20,693 nucleotides of DNA from Flavobacteriaceae bacterium (GTDB lineage Bacteria; Bacteroidota; Bacteroidia; Flavobacteriales; Flavobacteriaceae), in assembly GCA_023301205.1 (NCBI GenBank), contig JALZVC010000123.1:1-20693 (forward strand), given 5' to 3'. Below, piece by piece: positions 7,307 to 13,469 of the stretch; positions within the stretch are counted from its first letter, which is position 1, and the number at the start of each line of letters is the position of its first letter. Both the position numbers and the translations under genes were made by a program. The notes beneath the pieces were generated by a model. That model had not been told where the DNA came from. It was given only the letters and a program-made list of their open reading frames with translations, and made no database searches.

Positions 7307-8200
7307 GTGGACACATTACAAACACAAGCGAATAACGTCTCTGTAATTAAATCCTTTACAGAAATCACAAAAATTAGACTTTCTGTAAGTGTGGTTTTCT
7401 CTTCTGTTGCGGGTTATTTATTGGGTTGTGAGACTGTAGATTTTATGGTCTTATTGCTCTTAAGCATAGGTGGCTATTGTATGGTGGGGGCATCTAATGT
7501 CTATAACCAGATGCTCGAGAAAGATCTAGACGCATTGATGGATCGCACAAAAAACAGACCACTACCAGCCGGTACGATGTCTATGGCGACAGCGGGCATT
7601 ATTGCAGTTGTCCTTACGCTTATTGGTCTTACGGTTTTATATATAATTAACCCACAGACAGCTATGTTTGGCGGGATTTCAATCTTTATGTATGTGGCAT
7701 TGTATACACCTATGAAAACGAAAACACCTTTATCTGTTTTTGTAGGCGCTTTTCCTGGTGCTATTCCTTTTATGCTAGGTTGGGTTGCTGCTACTAATGA
7801 GTTTGGTATTGAAGCAGGCGTACTATTTATGATTCAATTTTTCTGGCAATTCCCTCACTTTTGGGCAATTGGCTGGTTTTTATTTGACGATTATAAAAAA
7901 GGAGGTTTTTTTATGCTCCCCAATGGCAAACGAAACAAAGGCACGGCGGTTCAGATACTATTCTATACGATGTGGACCATACTGGCATCTTTGATTCCTG
8001 CATTTAATATGACTGGAGATTTAAAATTAAGTGTGGTAGCTGCCATTTTAATAGGGGCGATTGGTATTTGGATGTTTTATTATGCCATCCGTTTATATAG
8101 ACTACAAACAGATAAAGCGGCAAAACAACTTATGCTTGTAAGTGTAAGTTATATTACACTATTACAAGTTATTTTTATAGCAGATAAATTTATACGATAA
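7307..8200 (+). CDS. ctaB: Protohaem IX farnesyltransferase (haem O synthase)
   Basis: This 297-residue integral membrane enzyme transfers a farnesyl group to protohaem IX, giving haem O, the precursor of haem A for haem-copper oxidases. It belongs to the UbiA prenyltransferase superfamily. The signature region is at residues 64-87: Asn64, Asn67, then DLDALMDRTKNRPLP with Asp73, Asp75 and Asp79 binding Mg-diphosphate. A second conserved region (YTPMKTKTPLS) and FPHFWAIGW plus DDYKKGGFFMLP in the later loop also match. About nine hydrophobic helices fill the rest, and the length is normal. The start is GTG: no ATG lies upstream in frame before a stop, and the first internal Met (residue 47) would remove a helix. 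The stop overlaps the next start by one base (TAATG), so ctaB leads an oxidase operon. The synonym cyoE is also used. Confidence 0.95.
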   Translation: MDTLQTQANNVSVIKSFTEITKIRLSVSVVFSSVAGYLLGCETVDFMVLLLLSIGGYCMVGASNVYNQMLEKDLDALMDRTKNRPLPAGTMSMATAGIIAVVLTLIGLTVLYIINPQTAMFGGISIFMYVALYTPMKTKTPLSVFVGAFPGAIPFMLGWVAATNEFGIEAGVLFMIQFFWQFPHFWAIGWFLFDDYKKGGFFMLPNGKRNKGTAVQILFYTMWTILASLIPAFNMTGDLKLSVVAAILIGAIGIWMFYYAIRLYRLQTDKAAKQLMLVSVSYITLLQVIFIADKFIR

Positions 8201-8817
8201 TGGAGCAAACTATTTCAAAAGAACAGAAAGCATACATTGCTGAGCAAGATATAGAGATTGCCGAAAAGACAAACCGCGCTAAAAAAATGATGCTCTGGTT
8301 TGGGATCATTAGTTTATCGATGAGTTTTGCTGGACTAACTAGTGCTTATGTAGTAAGTAAAGAACGACCAGACTGGCTAACAGATTTTGAAATACCAGAA
8401 GCTTTTTACATTAGTCTCGGCCTTATAATTGCGAGTAGTGTGACGATGATTTTAGCCAAAATTGCAGTCAAAAAAGAGAAGAACAGCCAAGGGATGGCCT
8501 TATTAGTTGCTACTTTTTTACTCGGATTAGGATTTGTTTTTTATCAATTTATTGGCTTTAACGAGATCATTGAAAACGGATATTATTTTACAGGTAGTGA
8601 GAGCACGATAACAACATCATTTATTTATCTTGTAGTTTTAATGCACTTGGCACACATTGCAGCTGGGCTCATTGCACTACTTATTGTAATTTATAATCAT
8701 TCTAGACAAAGATATATTAAAGGCAAAACGCTTGGTATAGAACTAGCAGCGACTTTCTGGCATTTTGTAGATATCCTCTGGATTTATCTGTTTTTCTTTT
8801 TCTATTTTGTGAGATAA
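8200..8817 (+). CDS. Cytochrome c oxidase subunit III-like protein (first copy)
   Basis: The 205-residue protein has five predicted membrane helices (about 31-51, 69-89, 99-119, 141-165, 183-203). It carries the family hallmark FWHFVDILWIYLF at 186-198. The second family region is MHLAHIAAGL (148-157). It is short, like the five-helix subunit III of caa3- or SoxM-type enzymes lacking the first two mitochondrial helices. Subunit III contacts subunit I and supports stable proton uptake and turnover. The start overlaps the ctaB stop by one base. The next gene encodes a second, quite different subunit III. In flavobacteria such pairs accompany oxidases whose catalytic subunits I and II are encoded elsewhere, often near the alternative complex III genes. 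That placement is known for relatives and not seen here. Confidence 0.9.
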   Translation: MEQTISKEQKAYIAEQDIEIAEKTNRAKKMMLWFGIISLSMSFAGLTSAYVVSKERPDWLTDFEIPEAFYISLGLIIASSVTMILAKIAVKKEKNSQGMALLVATFLLGLGFVFYQFIGFNEIIENGYYFTGSESTITTSFIYLVVLMHLAHIAAGLIALLIVIYNHSRQRYIKGKTLGIELAATFWHFVDILWIYLFFFFYFVR

Positions 8818-8835
8818 AAAATTAACGTATTTTTG
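8805..8835 (+). promoter_or_regulatory. Internal promoter candidate before the second subunit III gene
   Basis: TATTTTTG (8828-8835) matches TAnnTTTG exactly. TTTTG (8805-8809) lies 18 bases upstream, inside the last codons of the preceding gene. The predicted start is about 20 bases before the ATG at 8861. It would let the second half of the oxidase operon be transcribed separately. Confidence 0.5.
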
Positions 8836-8860
8836 AACTTTATTAAAACTAAATTTTTAT

Positions 8861-9844
8861 ATGGATACAACTGTTGATACAACAGCACCTGAAGGCGCAT
8901 GGAGTGGGGGAAATAACCGTCCATTTAACGCAAGCTACGGTAAAATGATGATGTGGTTTTTCATCGTATCTGATGCTTTATCATTCTCTGGATTTCTTGT
9001 CGCTTATGGTTTTTCAAGATATAAGTTCGTGGACGCTTGGCCAATAGCCGATGAAGTGTTTACTCACTTTCCGTTTTTCCATGGTGTAGATGCCCCGATG
9101 TTTTATGTAGCATTTATGACTTTTGTGCTTATCTTTTCTTCTGTAACGATGGTTCTTGCCGTAGATGCGGGACATAAAATGCAGCAGAATAAGGTAATTA
9201 TCTATATGTTCTTAACCATTATAGGAGGCGCAATCTTTGTAGGTTCTCAAGCTTGGGAATGGAATACTTTTATAAAAGGAGATTATGGCGCTGTTGAGAC
9301 TAAAGGAGGAAAAATAATTCAGTTTTTAGATAAAGATGGCAAACGCGTAAAATTATCTTCATTTGCTGTAGATCTTCCAGAAACAAGAATCTCTCAAGAA
9401 GCTAGTGAAGGTATTTGGTTTCAGAGTGAAGCAGAGACAAGAACTACAATTTCTTTTGAAGAAGTAAAAGCAGGGTTTTTAGCTGATAAAAATCTTTTAA
9501 TTAGAACACAATACTTAGACGAAAATGGTCACCCTACAGTGCTGTCTAGAGCAGAAAGTGAAGCCAAAATAATCAACGATGGTAGACTTGTGGTAGAAGG
9601 TGCAAACTTAAAACACAATGAATACGGGCATCCTTTATTCGCAGACTTCTTTTTCTTTATTACAGGATTTCATGGATTCCACGTATTCTCTGGAGTTATC
9701 ATAAACTGTATTGTTTTCTTCAATGTAGTTATTGGTACTTATGAGCGAAGAGGACATTATGAAATGGTTGAAAAGGTTGGTCTTTACTGGCACTTTGTCG
9801 ATCTAGTATGGGTATTTGTATTTACATTCTTTTACTTGGTTTAA
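8861..9844 (+). CDS. Cytochrome c oxidase subunit III with a large hydrophilic insertion
   Basis: The 327-residue protein has the subunit III core: helices at about 30-50, 80-100, 112-132, 261-290 and 307-326, the motif FHGFHVFSGV (270-279) and the closing YWHFVDLVWVFVF (309-321). Between the third and fourth helices lies a hydrophilic stretch of roughly 120 residues (about 139-257), rich in Lys, Glu and Asp. It contains KGGKIIQFLDKDGKRVKL and a predicted strand/turn pattern. Normal subunit III proteins have only a short loop there, so this one is about 100 residues longer than its neighbour at 8200-8817. The frame is intact and codon use across the insert looks like the rest, so it is not an insertion artefact. 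The gene follows the first subunit III by 43 bases and precedes subunit IV by 31, all in one operon. Confidence 0.92.
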   Translation: MDTTVDTTAPEGAWSGGNNRPFNASYGKMMMWFFIVSDALSFSGFLVAYGFSRYKFVDAWPIADEVFTHFPFFHGVDAPMFYVAFMTFVLIFSSVTMVLAVDAGHKMQQNKVIIYMFLTIIGGAIFVGSQAWEWNTFIKGDYGAVETKGGKIIQFLDKDGKRVKLSSFAVDLPETRISQEASEGIWFQSEAETRTTISFEEVKAGFLADKNLLIRTQYLDENGHPTVLSRAESEAKIINDGRLVVEGANLKHNEYGHPLFADFFFFITGFHGFHVFSGVIINCIVFFNVVIGTYERRGHYEMVEKVGLYWHFVDLVWVFVFTFFYLV

Positions 9845-9875
9845 TAAACAGGTATTAAAAAATTAAACGTCAACA

Positions 9876-10319
9876 ATGGCACACGCAGAACACAGTTTAG
9901 CAATTTTTAGAGGGACGCTTAAGTTCAAATCTAACGTACAGAAAATCTGGGGAGTATTCATACTCTTATCAGTAATTACCATAGTAGAAGTAGCATTTGG
10001 TATTATTAAACCAGAAAGTTTATTGACGCCTTTCATGACAGAATTTGAAGGAGGTTTCTTTGCTGCTATGGGGAATATCATTTTTTCAGCATTTATTTAC
10101 ATGAAGCCGCTTAACTTGATTTTTATCGTGTTAACGCTAGTAAAAGCCTACTATATTACTTGGGATTTCATGCACATGAGAGATGAAGTAAAAGGCTTAC
10201 GCCGTGCCGTAGTCTGGACTGCTATTTTCTTAATATGTTACCTAGCATTAATCTTATTATTAGAAGGAGACTATATTTTTGAGGTATACAAAGCAAACTA
10301 CATCAAGTTCGATTTTTAA
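9876..10319 (+). CDS. Cytochrome c oxidase subunit IV-like membrane protein
   Basis: This 147-residue protein has three predicted membrane helices (about 24-46, 78-100, 110-131). It carries the pattern LTLVKAYYITWDFMHMRDE, in which KAYYI and FMHM match the prokaryotic cytochrome c oxidase subunit IV / COX4-pro family. Such proteins are small structural subunits that sit beside subunits I and III and aid assembly. It is longer than the usual 100-110 residues because of an N-terminal polar region and a loop between helices 1 and 2 (PESLLTPFMTEFEGGFFAAM). It is the last gene of the ctaB operon, followed by a strong terminator 31 bases downstream. Confidence 0.85.
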   Translation: MAHAEHSLAIFRGTLKFKSNVQKIWGVFILLSVITIVEVAFGIIKPESLLTPFMTEFEGGFFAAMGNIIFSAFIYMKPLNLIFIVLTLVKAYYITWDFMHMRDEVKGLRRAVVWTAIFLICYLALILLLEGDYIFEVYKANYIKFDF

Positions 10320-10350
10320 TCTATCCCCTTCGGAAATATTATAAGTATGA

Positions 10351-10376
10351 AAGCCTCGTTATTGCGAGGCTTTTTT
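10351..10376 (+). terminator. Intrinsic terminator ending the ctaB-oxidase operon
   Basis: AAGCCTCG (10351-10358) pairs perfectly with CGAGGCTT (10365-10372) around a TTATTG loop, and six T follow at 10371-10376. This is the clearest terminator in the window. It separates the subunit operon from the assembly-factor operon. Confidence 0.92.
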
Positions 10377-10401
10377 ATGAGACTAAATAAAGTTAATTAT
10401 C

Positions 10402-10432
10402 TTGCAGCTAGCATCTTTAGCACTTACTTTTG
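10402..10432 (+). promoter_or_regulatory. Promoter of the SCO/DUF420 operon
   Basis: TTG (10402-10404), 20 bases, then TACTTTTG (10425-10432) is a full match to the phylum's TTG/TAnnTTTG promoter. The ATG at 10439 is only six bases beyond the -7 box, so transcription would begin at or next to the start codon. An overlapping TATCTTG at 10398-10404 could act as an alternative -7 box with a leader of about 30 bases. Confidence 0.6.
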
Positions 10433-10438
10433 TATCCT

Positions 10439-11107
10439 ATGGAACAACAACCGCAAAAGGCTAAATTTTTTGTATTAGCAGTACTCTTCTTGCTACCTAT
10501 CACAGTCTATCTATTTTTTGCATCTGGAGTGAATAATTTCGGGAAATTACCAGTAATCACAGAACATATTACTGAAATCTCTGCTTTTAAAGATCTTCAA
10601 GGCAATCCCGTACAGCTTGAAGATAGAATCACCGTATTAGGCTTTTTTGGCGAAGACGTACTCGAGAACAAAGCCTATTCATTTAACCTTGCCCACAAAA
10701 TTTATAAAAAGAATCATCAATTTGAAGAATTTCAATTTGTTATTCTTTTACCAGAATCTGCTCGCAACCAAGCACTACTGTTAAAAAACAAAATTGAAGA
10801 AATTGCCCCTACTACCGCGTGGCGTTTTGCCTTTGGCGAACCTAAAGAAATAGAACGCGTTTTCTATTCTTTAAATTCTGGTCTGGTTTTAAAAGAAAAC
10901 GGCGCAAGTCCTTATGTTTTCATTATAGATAAAGAAAGAAATTTAAGAGGTCGTGACGATGACGATGATGCCTCAAACGGTATCATCTATGGTTTTGACT
11001 CTAGTATCATTGCAGAAATAAACAATAAAATGAGTGATGATGTAAAAGTGTTACTAGCAGAATATAGAGATGCACGTAAAGACAAATCTACAAGAAAAAA
11101 ATCATGA
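10439..11107 (+). CDS. Membrane-anchored SCO-like thioredoxin-fold protein lacking cysteines
   Basis: From ATG 10439 (a TTG nine bases earlier is open but is part of the promoter) the protein has 222 residues. An N-terminal membrane helix at about 9-28 anchors a soluble domain outside the inner membrane. The domain follows the SCO/thioredoxin order. FKDLQGNPVQLED (50-62) and ITVLGFFGEDV (64-74) correspond to the strand before the metal site. SPYVFIIDKERNLRGR (157-172) and a final helix match the late strand and the region after it. There is not a single cysteine in the protein, so the CxxxC copper site is absent. The stop overlaps the start of the canonical SCO gene by four bases (ATGA), implying coupled translation. 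I infer a divergent, non-copper-binding SCO paralogue that may act as a partner in oxidase assembly. The homology is by pattern only. Confidence 0.65.
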   Translation: MEQQPQKAKFFVLAVLFLLPITVYLFFASGVNNFGKLPVITEHITEISAFKDLQGNPVQLEDRITVLGFFGEDVLENKAYSFNLAHKIYKKNHQFEEFQFVILLPESARNQALLLKNKIEEIAPTTAWRFAFGEPKEIERVFYSLNSGLVLKENGASPYVFIIDKERNLRGRDDDDDASNGIIYGFDSSIIAEINNKMSDDVKVLLAEYRDARKDKSTRKKS

Positions 11108-11799
11108 GCAAGCAAAATTCGTACATAGGCCTAGCCATAGTTGTTCTTATTTTTGGAATTATTTTTATTCCTAAAATTCACGATCGTATTGTAAATGGTA
11201 ATACAGTAGACAGCAATAGATCTAGTGATGCGGTAAACACCAGCAAAGGATTAGAAGGCAGACGTCCTGGCGACATGATTGCTTTTGGCAAAGTCCCTCC
11301 TTACAGCTTTACCAATCAAAACAATAAGAAAATTACTGACGCAGACTATAAAGGCAAAGTATATGTCGTTGAGTTCTTCTTTAGCTCTTGTACTACTATT
11401 TGCCCAGTAATGAATACAAATATGCAACAAGTACAAAACGCATTTCTAGATCGTGATGATTTTGGTATTGCCTCATTTAGCATTGATCCTATTTATGACA
11501 CACCAGAGGTTTTAAAAGCCTATGCAGATGGCTATGATGTAACGCTCCCCACTTGGAATTTTTTAACTGGTGACAAGTTAGACATCATCAAACTAAGCAA
11601 CGAAGGATTTAAACTATATGCTGCAGAAAATGAAGAGGCAGAGGACGGGTTTGAACACTCAGGTATGTTTGCACTTATTGACAAAGAAGGGAATATTAGT
11701 TCAAGAATAGATGAAAACGGGAATCCGCTTATCTATTATGACGGTCTTGAGCAAACAGGAATAAATATGCTTATTGAAGATATAAAAAAACTATTATAA
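11104..11799 (+). CDS. SCO1/SenC family copper chaperone for cytochrome c oxidase
   Basis: The 231-residue protein has an N-terminal membrane anchor (about 7-23) and a periplasmic thioredoxin-like domain. The copper-binding motif CxxxC is Cys96-TTI-Cys100, followed by PVMNTNM. The third ligand, His185, lies in GFEHSGMFALIDKEG, as expected for SCO proteins. PPYSFTNQNNKKI (65-77) and FSIDPIYDTPEVLKAYADGY (125-144) are further family segments. SCO proteins deliver copper to, or reduce, the CuA site of oxidase subunit II. The start overlaps the upstream cysteine-less paralogue by four bases, and the stop is immediately followed by the DUF420 start with no gap. All expected residues are present. 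Confidence 0.95.
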   Translation: MSKQNSYIGLAIVVLIFGIIFIPKIHDRIVNGNTVDSNRSSDAVNTSKGLEGRRPGDMIAFGKVPPYSFTNQNNKKITDADYKGKVYVVEFFFSSCTTICPVMNTNMQQVQNAFLDRDDFGIASFSIDPIYDTPEVLKAYADGYDVTLPTWNFLTGDKLDIIKLSNEGFKLYAAENEEAEDGFEHSGMFALIDKEGNISSRIDENGNPLIYYDGLEQTGINMLIEDIKKLL

Positions 11800-12330
11800 A
11801 TGCCAGAAAACCCAGAACCTATAGAAAAAAAGTACACCGTTTGGATATGGATTCTTTCCATTTTAATACCAGTTGCCGTGGCTATTCTTTTTACAGTGCG
11901 TATCCCTGGCGTAGAACGAATGGGGTTTTTACCTCCTATTTATGCCACCATTAATGCCATAACGGCAGTATTATTAATTATTGCGGTACTGATGATTAAA
12001 CGTGGTAACCGGCTTAAACACGAACTTTTAATGAAGACCGCAATTACGCTATCGGTGGTTTTTCTACTCCTTTATGTTGTATATCATATGACTAGTGACT
12101 CTACTCCCTATGGAGGTGAAGGCGCAATTAGGTATGTTTATTTTTTCTTATTAATTAGTCATATTTTACTTTCTATCGTTGTCATACCTTTTGTACTTAT
12201 TACGTACATAAGAGCTATTGCTGGAAATTTTAAAATGCATAAAAAAATAGCACGAATCACTTTCCCACTATGGCTTTATGTCGCCATAACGGGAGTGGTT
12301 GTTTATTTCATGATATCCCCTTATTATTAA
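11800..12330 (+). CDS. DUF420 membrane protein of the oxidase assembly operon
   Basis: This 176-residue protein has five predicted membrane helices (about 15-33, 48-66, 78-96, 113-137, 154-172). It matches the DUF420 (YozB-like) family in length and in its conserved pieces: an Asn/Ala-rich second helix (ATINAITAVLL), KHELLMKTA, a histidine at the end of helix 3 (YVVYH, His96), SHILLS (His121) and the closing HKKIARITFPLWLY. Four histidines, 74, 96, 121 and 147, lie near membrane boundaries and could bind haem or metal; this is inference. Family members commonly lie beside sco, ctaB and oxidase genes, as here, but their biochemical role is not established. The ATG directly abuts the sco stop codon. 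Confidence 0.85.
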   Translation: MPENPEPIEKKYTVWIWILSILIPVAVAILFTVRIPGVERMGFLPPIYATINAITAVLLIIAVLMIKRGNRLKHELLMKTAITLSVVFLLLYVVYHMTSDSTPYGGEGAIRYVYFFLLISHILLSIVVIPFVLITYIRAIAGNFKMHKKIARITFPLWLYVAITGVVVYFMISPYY

Positions 12331-12331
12331 T

Positions 12332-12568
12332 ATGAATCGTATTCTCATTATATGCATCGTTTTAGTACTGGTTAGCCTTCCAGTAGAAGCCCAGTGCGCT
12401 ATGTGCCGCGCTGTTCTTGAGAGTGAAGGAGATACCAGTATGGCGCAAGGTGTAAACAATGGGATTGTGTATTTAATGATCTTTCCATATCTACTTGTAG
12501 GCGGAGTTGTTTTTGCAGTATACAAGACTATTAAAAAATCAAAACAGCATAAAAACAGTACGGAGTAA
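12332..12568 (+). CDS. Small signal-peptide/membrane protein with a CxxC motif
   Basis: This 78-residue protein follows the DUF420 gene by one base, so it is clearly part of the same transcript. Residues 1-20 form a signal peptide or first membrane helix ending PVEAQ. Directly after it come Cys22 and Cys25 (QCAMCRAVLES). A conserved-looking GVNNGIVYLMIFPYLL then leads into a membrane helix at about 45-64. The tail is short and lysine-rich. If the N-terminus is cleaved, the CxxC pair would sit at the very end of the mature protein on the outer face of the membrane. No function is known to me. Position behind sco and DUF420 suggests a role in copper or thiol handling for oxidase assembly, which is inference. 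Confidence 0.75.
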   Translation: MNRILIICIVLVLVSLPVEAQCAMCRAVLESEGDTSMAQGVNNGIVYLMIFPYLLVGGVVFAVYKTIKKSKQHKNSTE

Positions 12569-12574
12569 CGTACT
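12557..12574 (+). other. Stem-loop across the stop codon of the CxxC protein gene
   Basis: AGTACG (12557-12562) and CGTACT (12569-12574) form a six-base stem whose six-base loop holds the stop codon at 12566-12568. No T tract follows, so it may stabilise the end of the transcript rather than terminate it. Confidence 0.35.
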
Positions 12575-12622
12575 TGTTAACCATCTTAACTATCAAAAGC
12601 ATTGTTTCTGAAATAATAAAAC

Positions 12623-12720
12623 TTCACAACTGTAACATTTTATTGAAATTTTAGTCTTAATAGCAAGGACTATTATCAACCAGTTTACTTCAAGTCTTAA
12701 CAAATTATTCACACTGTAAC
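12623..12720 (+). repeat. Duplicated TTCACA-CTGTAAC and GTCTTAA elements before the exporter operon
   Basis: TTCACAACTGTAAC (12623-12636) recurs as TTCACACTGTAAC (12708-12720). GTCTTAA occurs at 12654-12660 and 12694-12700. The upstream TGTAAC has a GTCTTA 17 bases on; the second TGTAAC does not. The duplication could reflect two promoters or operator copies in this 193-base leader. Confidence 0.5.
12631..12659 (+). promoter_or_regulatory. ECF-sigma-like promoter element upstream of the exporter operon
   Basis: TGTAAC (12631-12636), 17 bases, GTCTTA (12654-12659). It is identical in layout to the elements before tonB and tolC. The GTC in the downstream box resembles the CGTC-type -10 of ECF promoters. 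A leader of about 95 bases would precede the ATG at 12762. Confidence 0.5.
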
Positions 12721-12761
12721 GCCTACTTTGTCTGTTTCTTTGCAGAGTAGATACTATTTAT

Positions 12762-13469
12762 ATGATTGACTTACAGAATATTCACAAATCTTACAAAACT
12801 GGAACTAATTCTTTGCACGTACTTAAAGGCATTGACTTTCAAGTTAAAGAGGGAGAAATGGTTTCTATTATGGGATCTTCTGGTTCAGGAAAATCAACAC
12901 TCCTTAATATCTTAGGAATGCTTGATGAAGCAGATGAAGGCTCCTATACCCTTGACAACACATCAATAAGAAACCTCAACGAAAAAATCGCAGCACAGTA
13001 CCGTAATAAATTTTTAGGATTTGTTTTTCAATCTTTCAACTTAATAAATTATAAGTCTGCACTTGACAACGTATCAATGCCGCTCTATTATCAAGGAGCT
13101 AAAAGAGCAGAACGTACAGAAAAAGCAATGCATTATTTAGAAAAAGTAGGGCTAGCACAATGGGCCACTCACCTACCCAGCGAACTTTCTGGTGGTCAAA
13201 AACAACGTGTAGCGATAGCGCGAGCACTTGCAAGTGACCCTAAAGTATTATTAGCAGATGAACCTACAGGAGCATTAGACACCAAAACCTCTTATGAGGT
13301 TATGGAACTTATACAAGGCATAAATGATGAAGGCAAGACCATATTAGTGGTTACCCATGAAGACGATATTGCACAAATGACCAAACGTATTGTCAATTTA
13401 AAAGATGGACAAATTATAGACGATAGAATGGTACAACAAGTCTTAGCTAAAAACGCAGCAAATGTTTGA
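12762..13469 (+). CDS. MacB/LolD-type ABC transporter ATP-binding protein
   Basis: The 235-residue ATPase has all expected motifs: Walker A GSSGSGKST (38-46), Q-loop Gln90 in FVFQSFNL, signature LSGGQKQRVAIARAL (142-156), Walker B VLLADEPTGALD (162-173) and switch His199. The SGGQKQR signature and PTGALD ending are typical of the MacB/LolD/FtsE group, which powers mechanotransmission-type permeases rather than substrate translocation through the membrane core. It works on the cytoplasmic face with the two permeases encoded next. Its last eight bases overlap the first permease gene, indicating tight coupling. It is the only ATPase in the operon, so it must serve both permeases, probably as a dimer beneath a permease heterodimer. 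Confidence 0.95.
   Translation: MIDLQNIHKSYKTGTNSLHVLKGIDFQVKEGEMVSIMGSSGSGKSTLLNILGMLDEADEGSYTLDNTSIRNLNEKIAAQYRNKFLGFVFQSFNLINYKSALDNVSMPLYYQGAKRAERTEKAMHYLEKVGLAQWATHLPSELSGGQKQRVAIARALASDPKVLLADEPTGALDTKTSYEVMELIQGINDEGKTILVVTHEDDIAQMTKRIVNLKDGQIIDDRMVQQVLAKNAANV

Noticed and set aside
9275..9631. Insertion in subunit III as a frameshift, intein or mobile-element remnant
   Set aside because: The frame continues without a break into the conserved closing motifs, no intein splice residues or terminal repeats are visible, and base use matches the flanks.
12715..12743. Second TGTAAC as another ECF-like promoter
   Set aside because: Seventeen bases on, the sequence is CTTTGC, not nnCTTA. It is kept only as part of a direct repeat.
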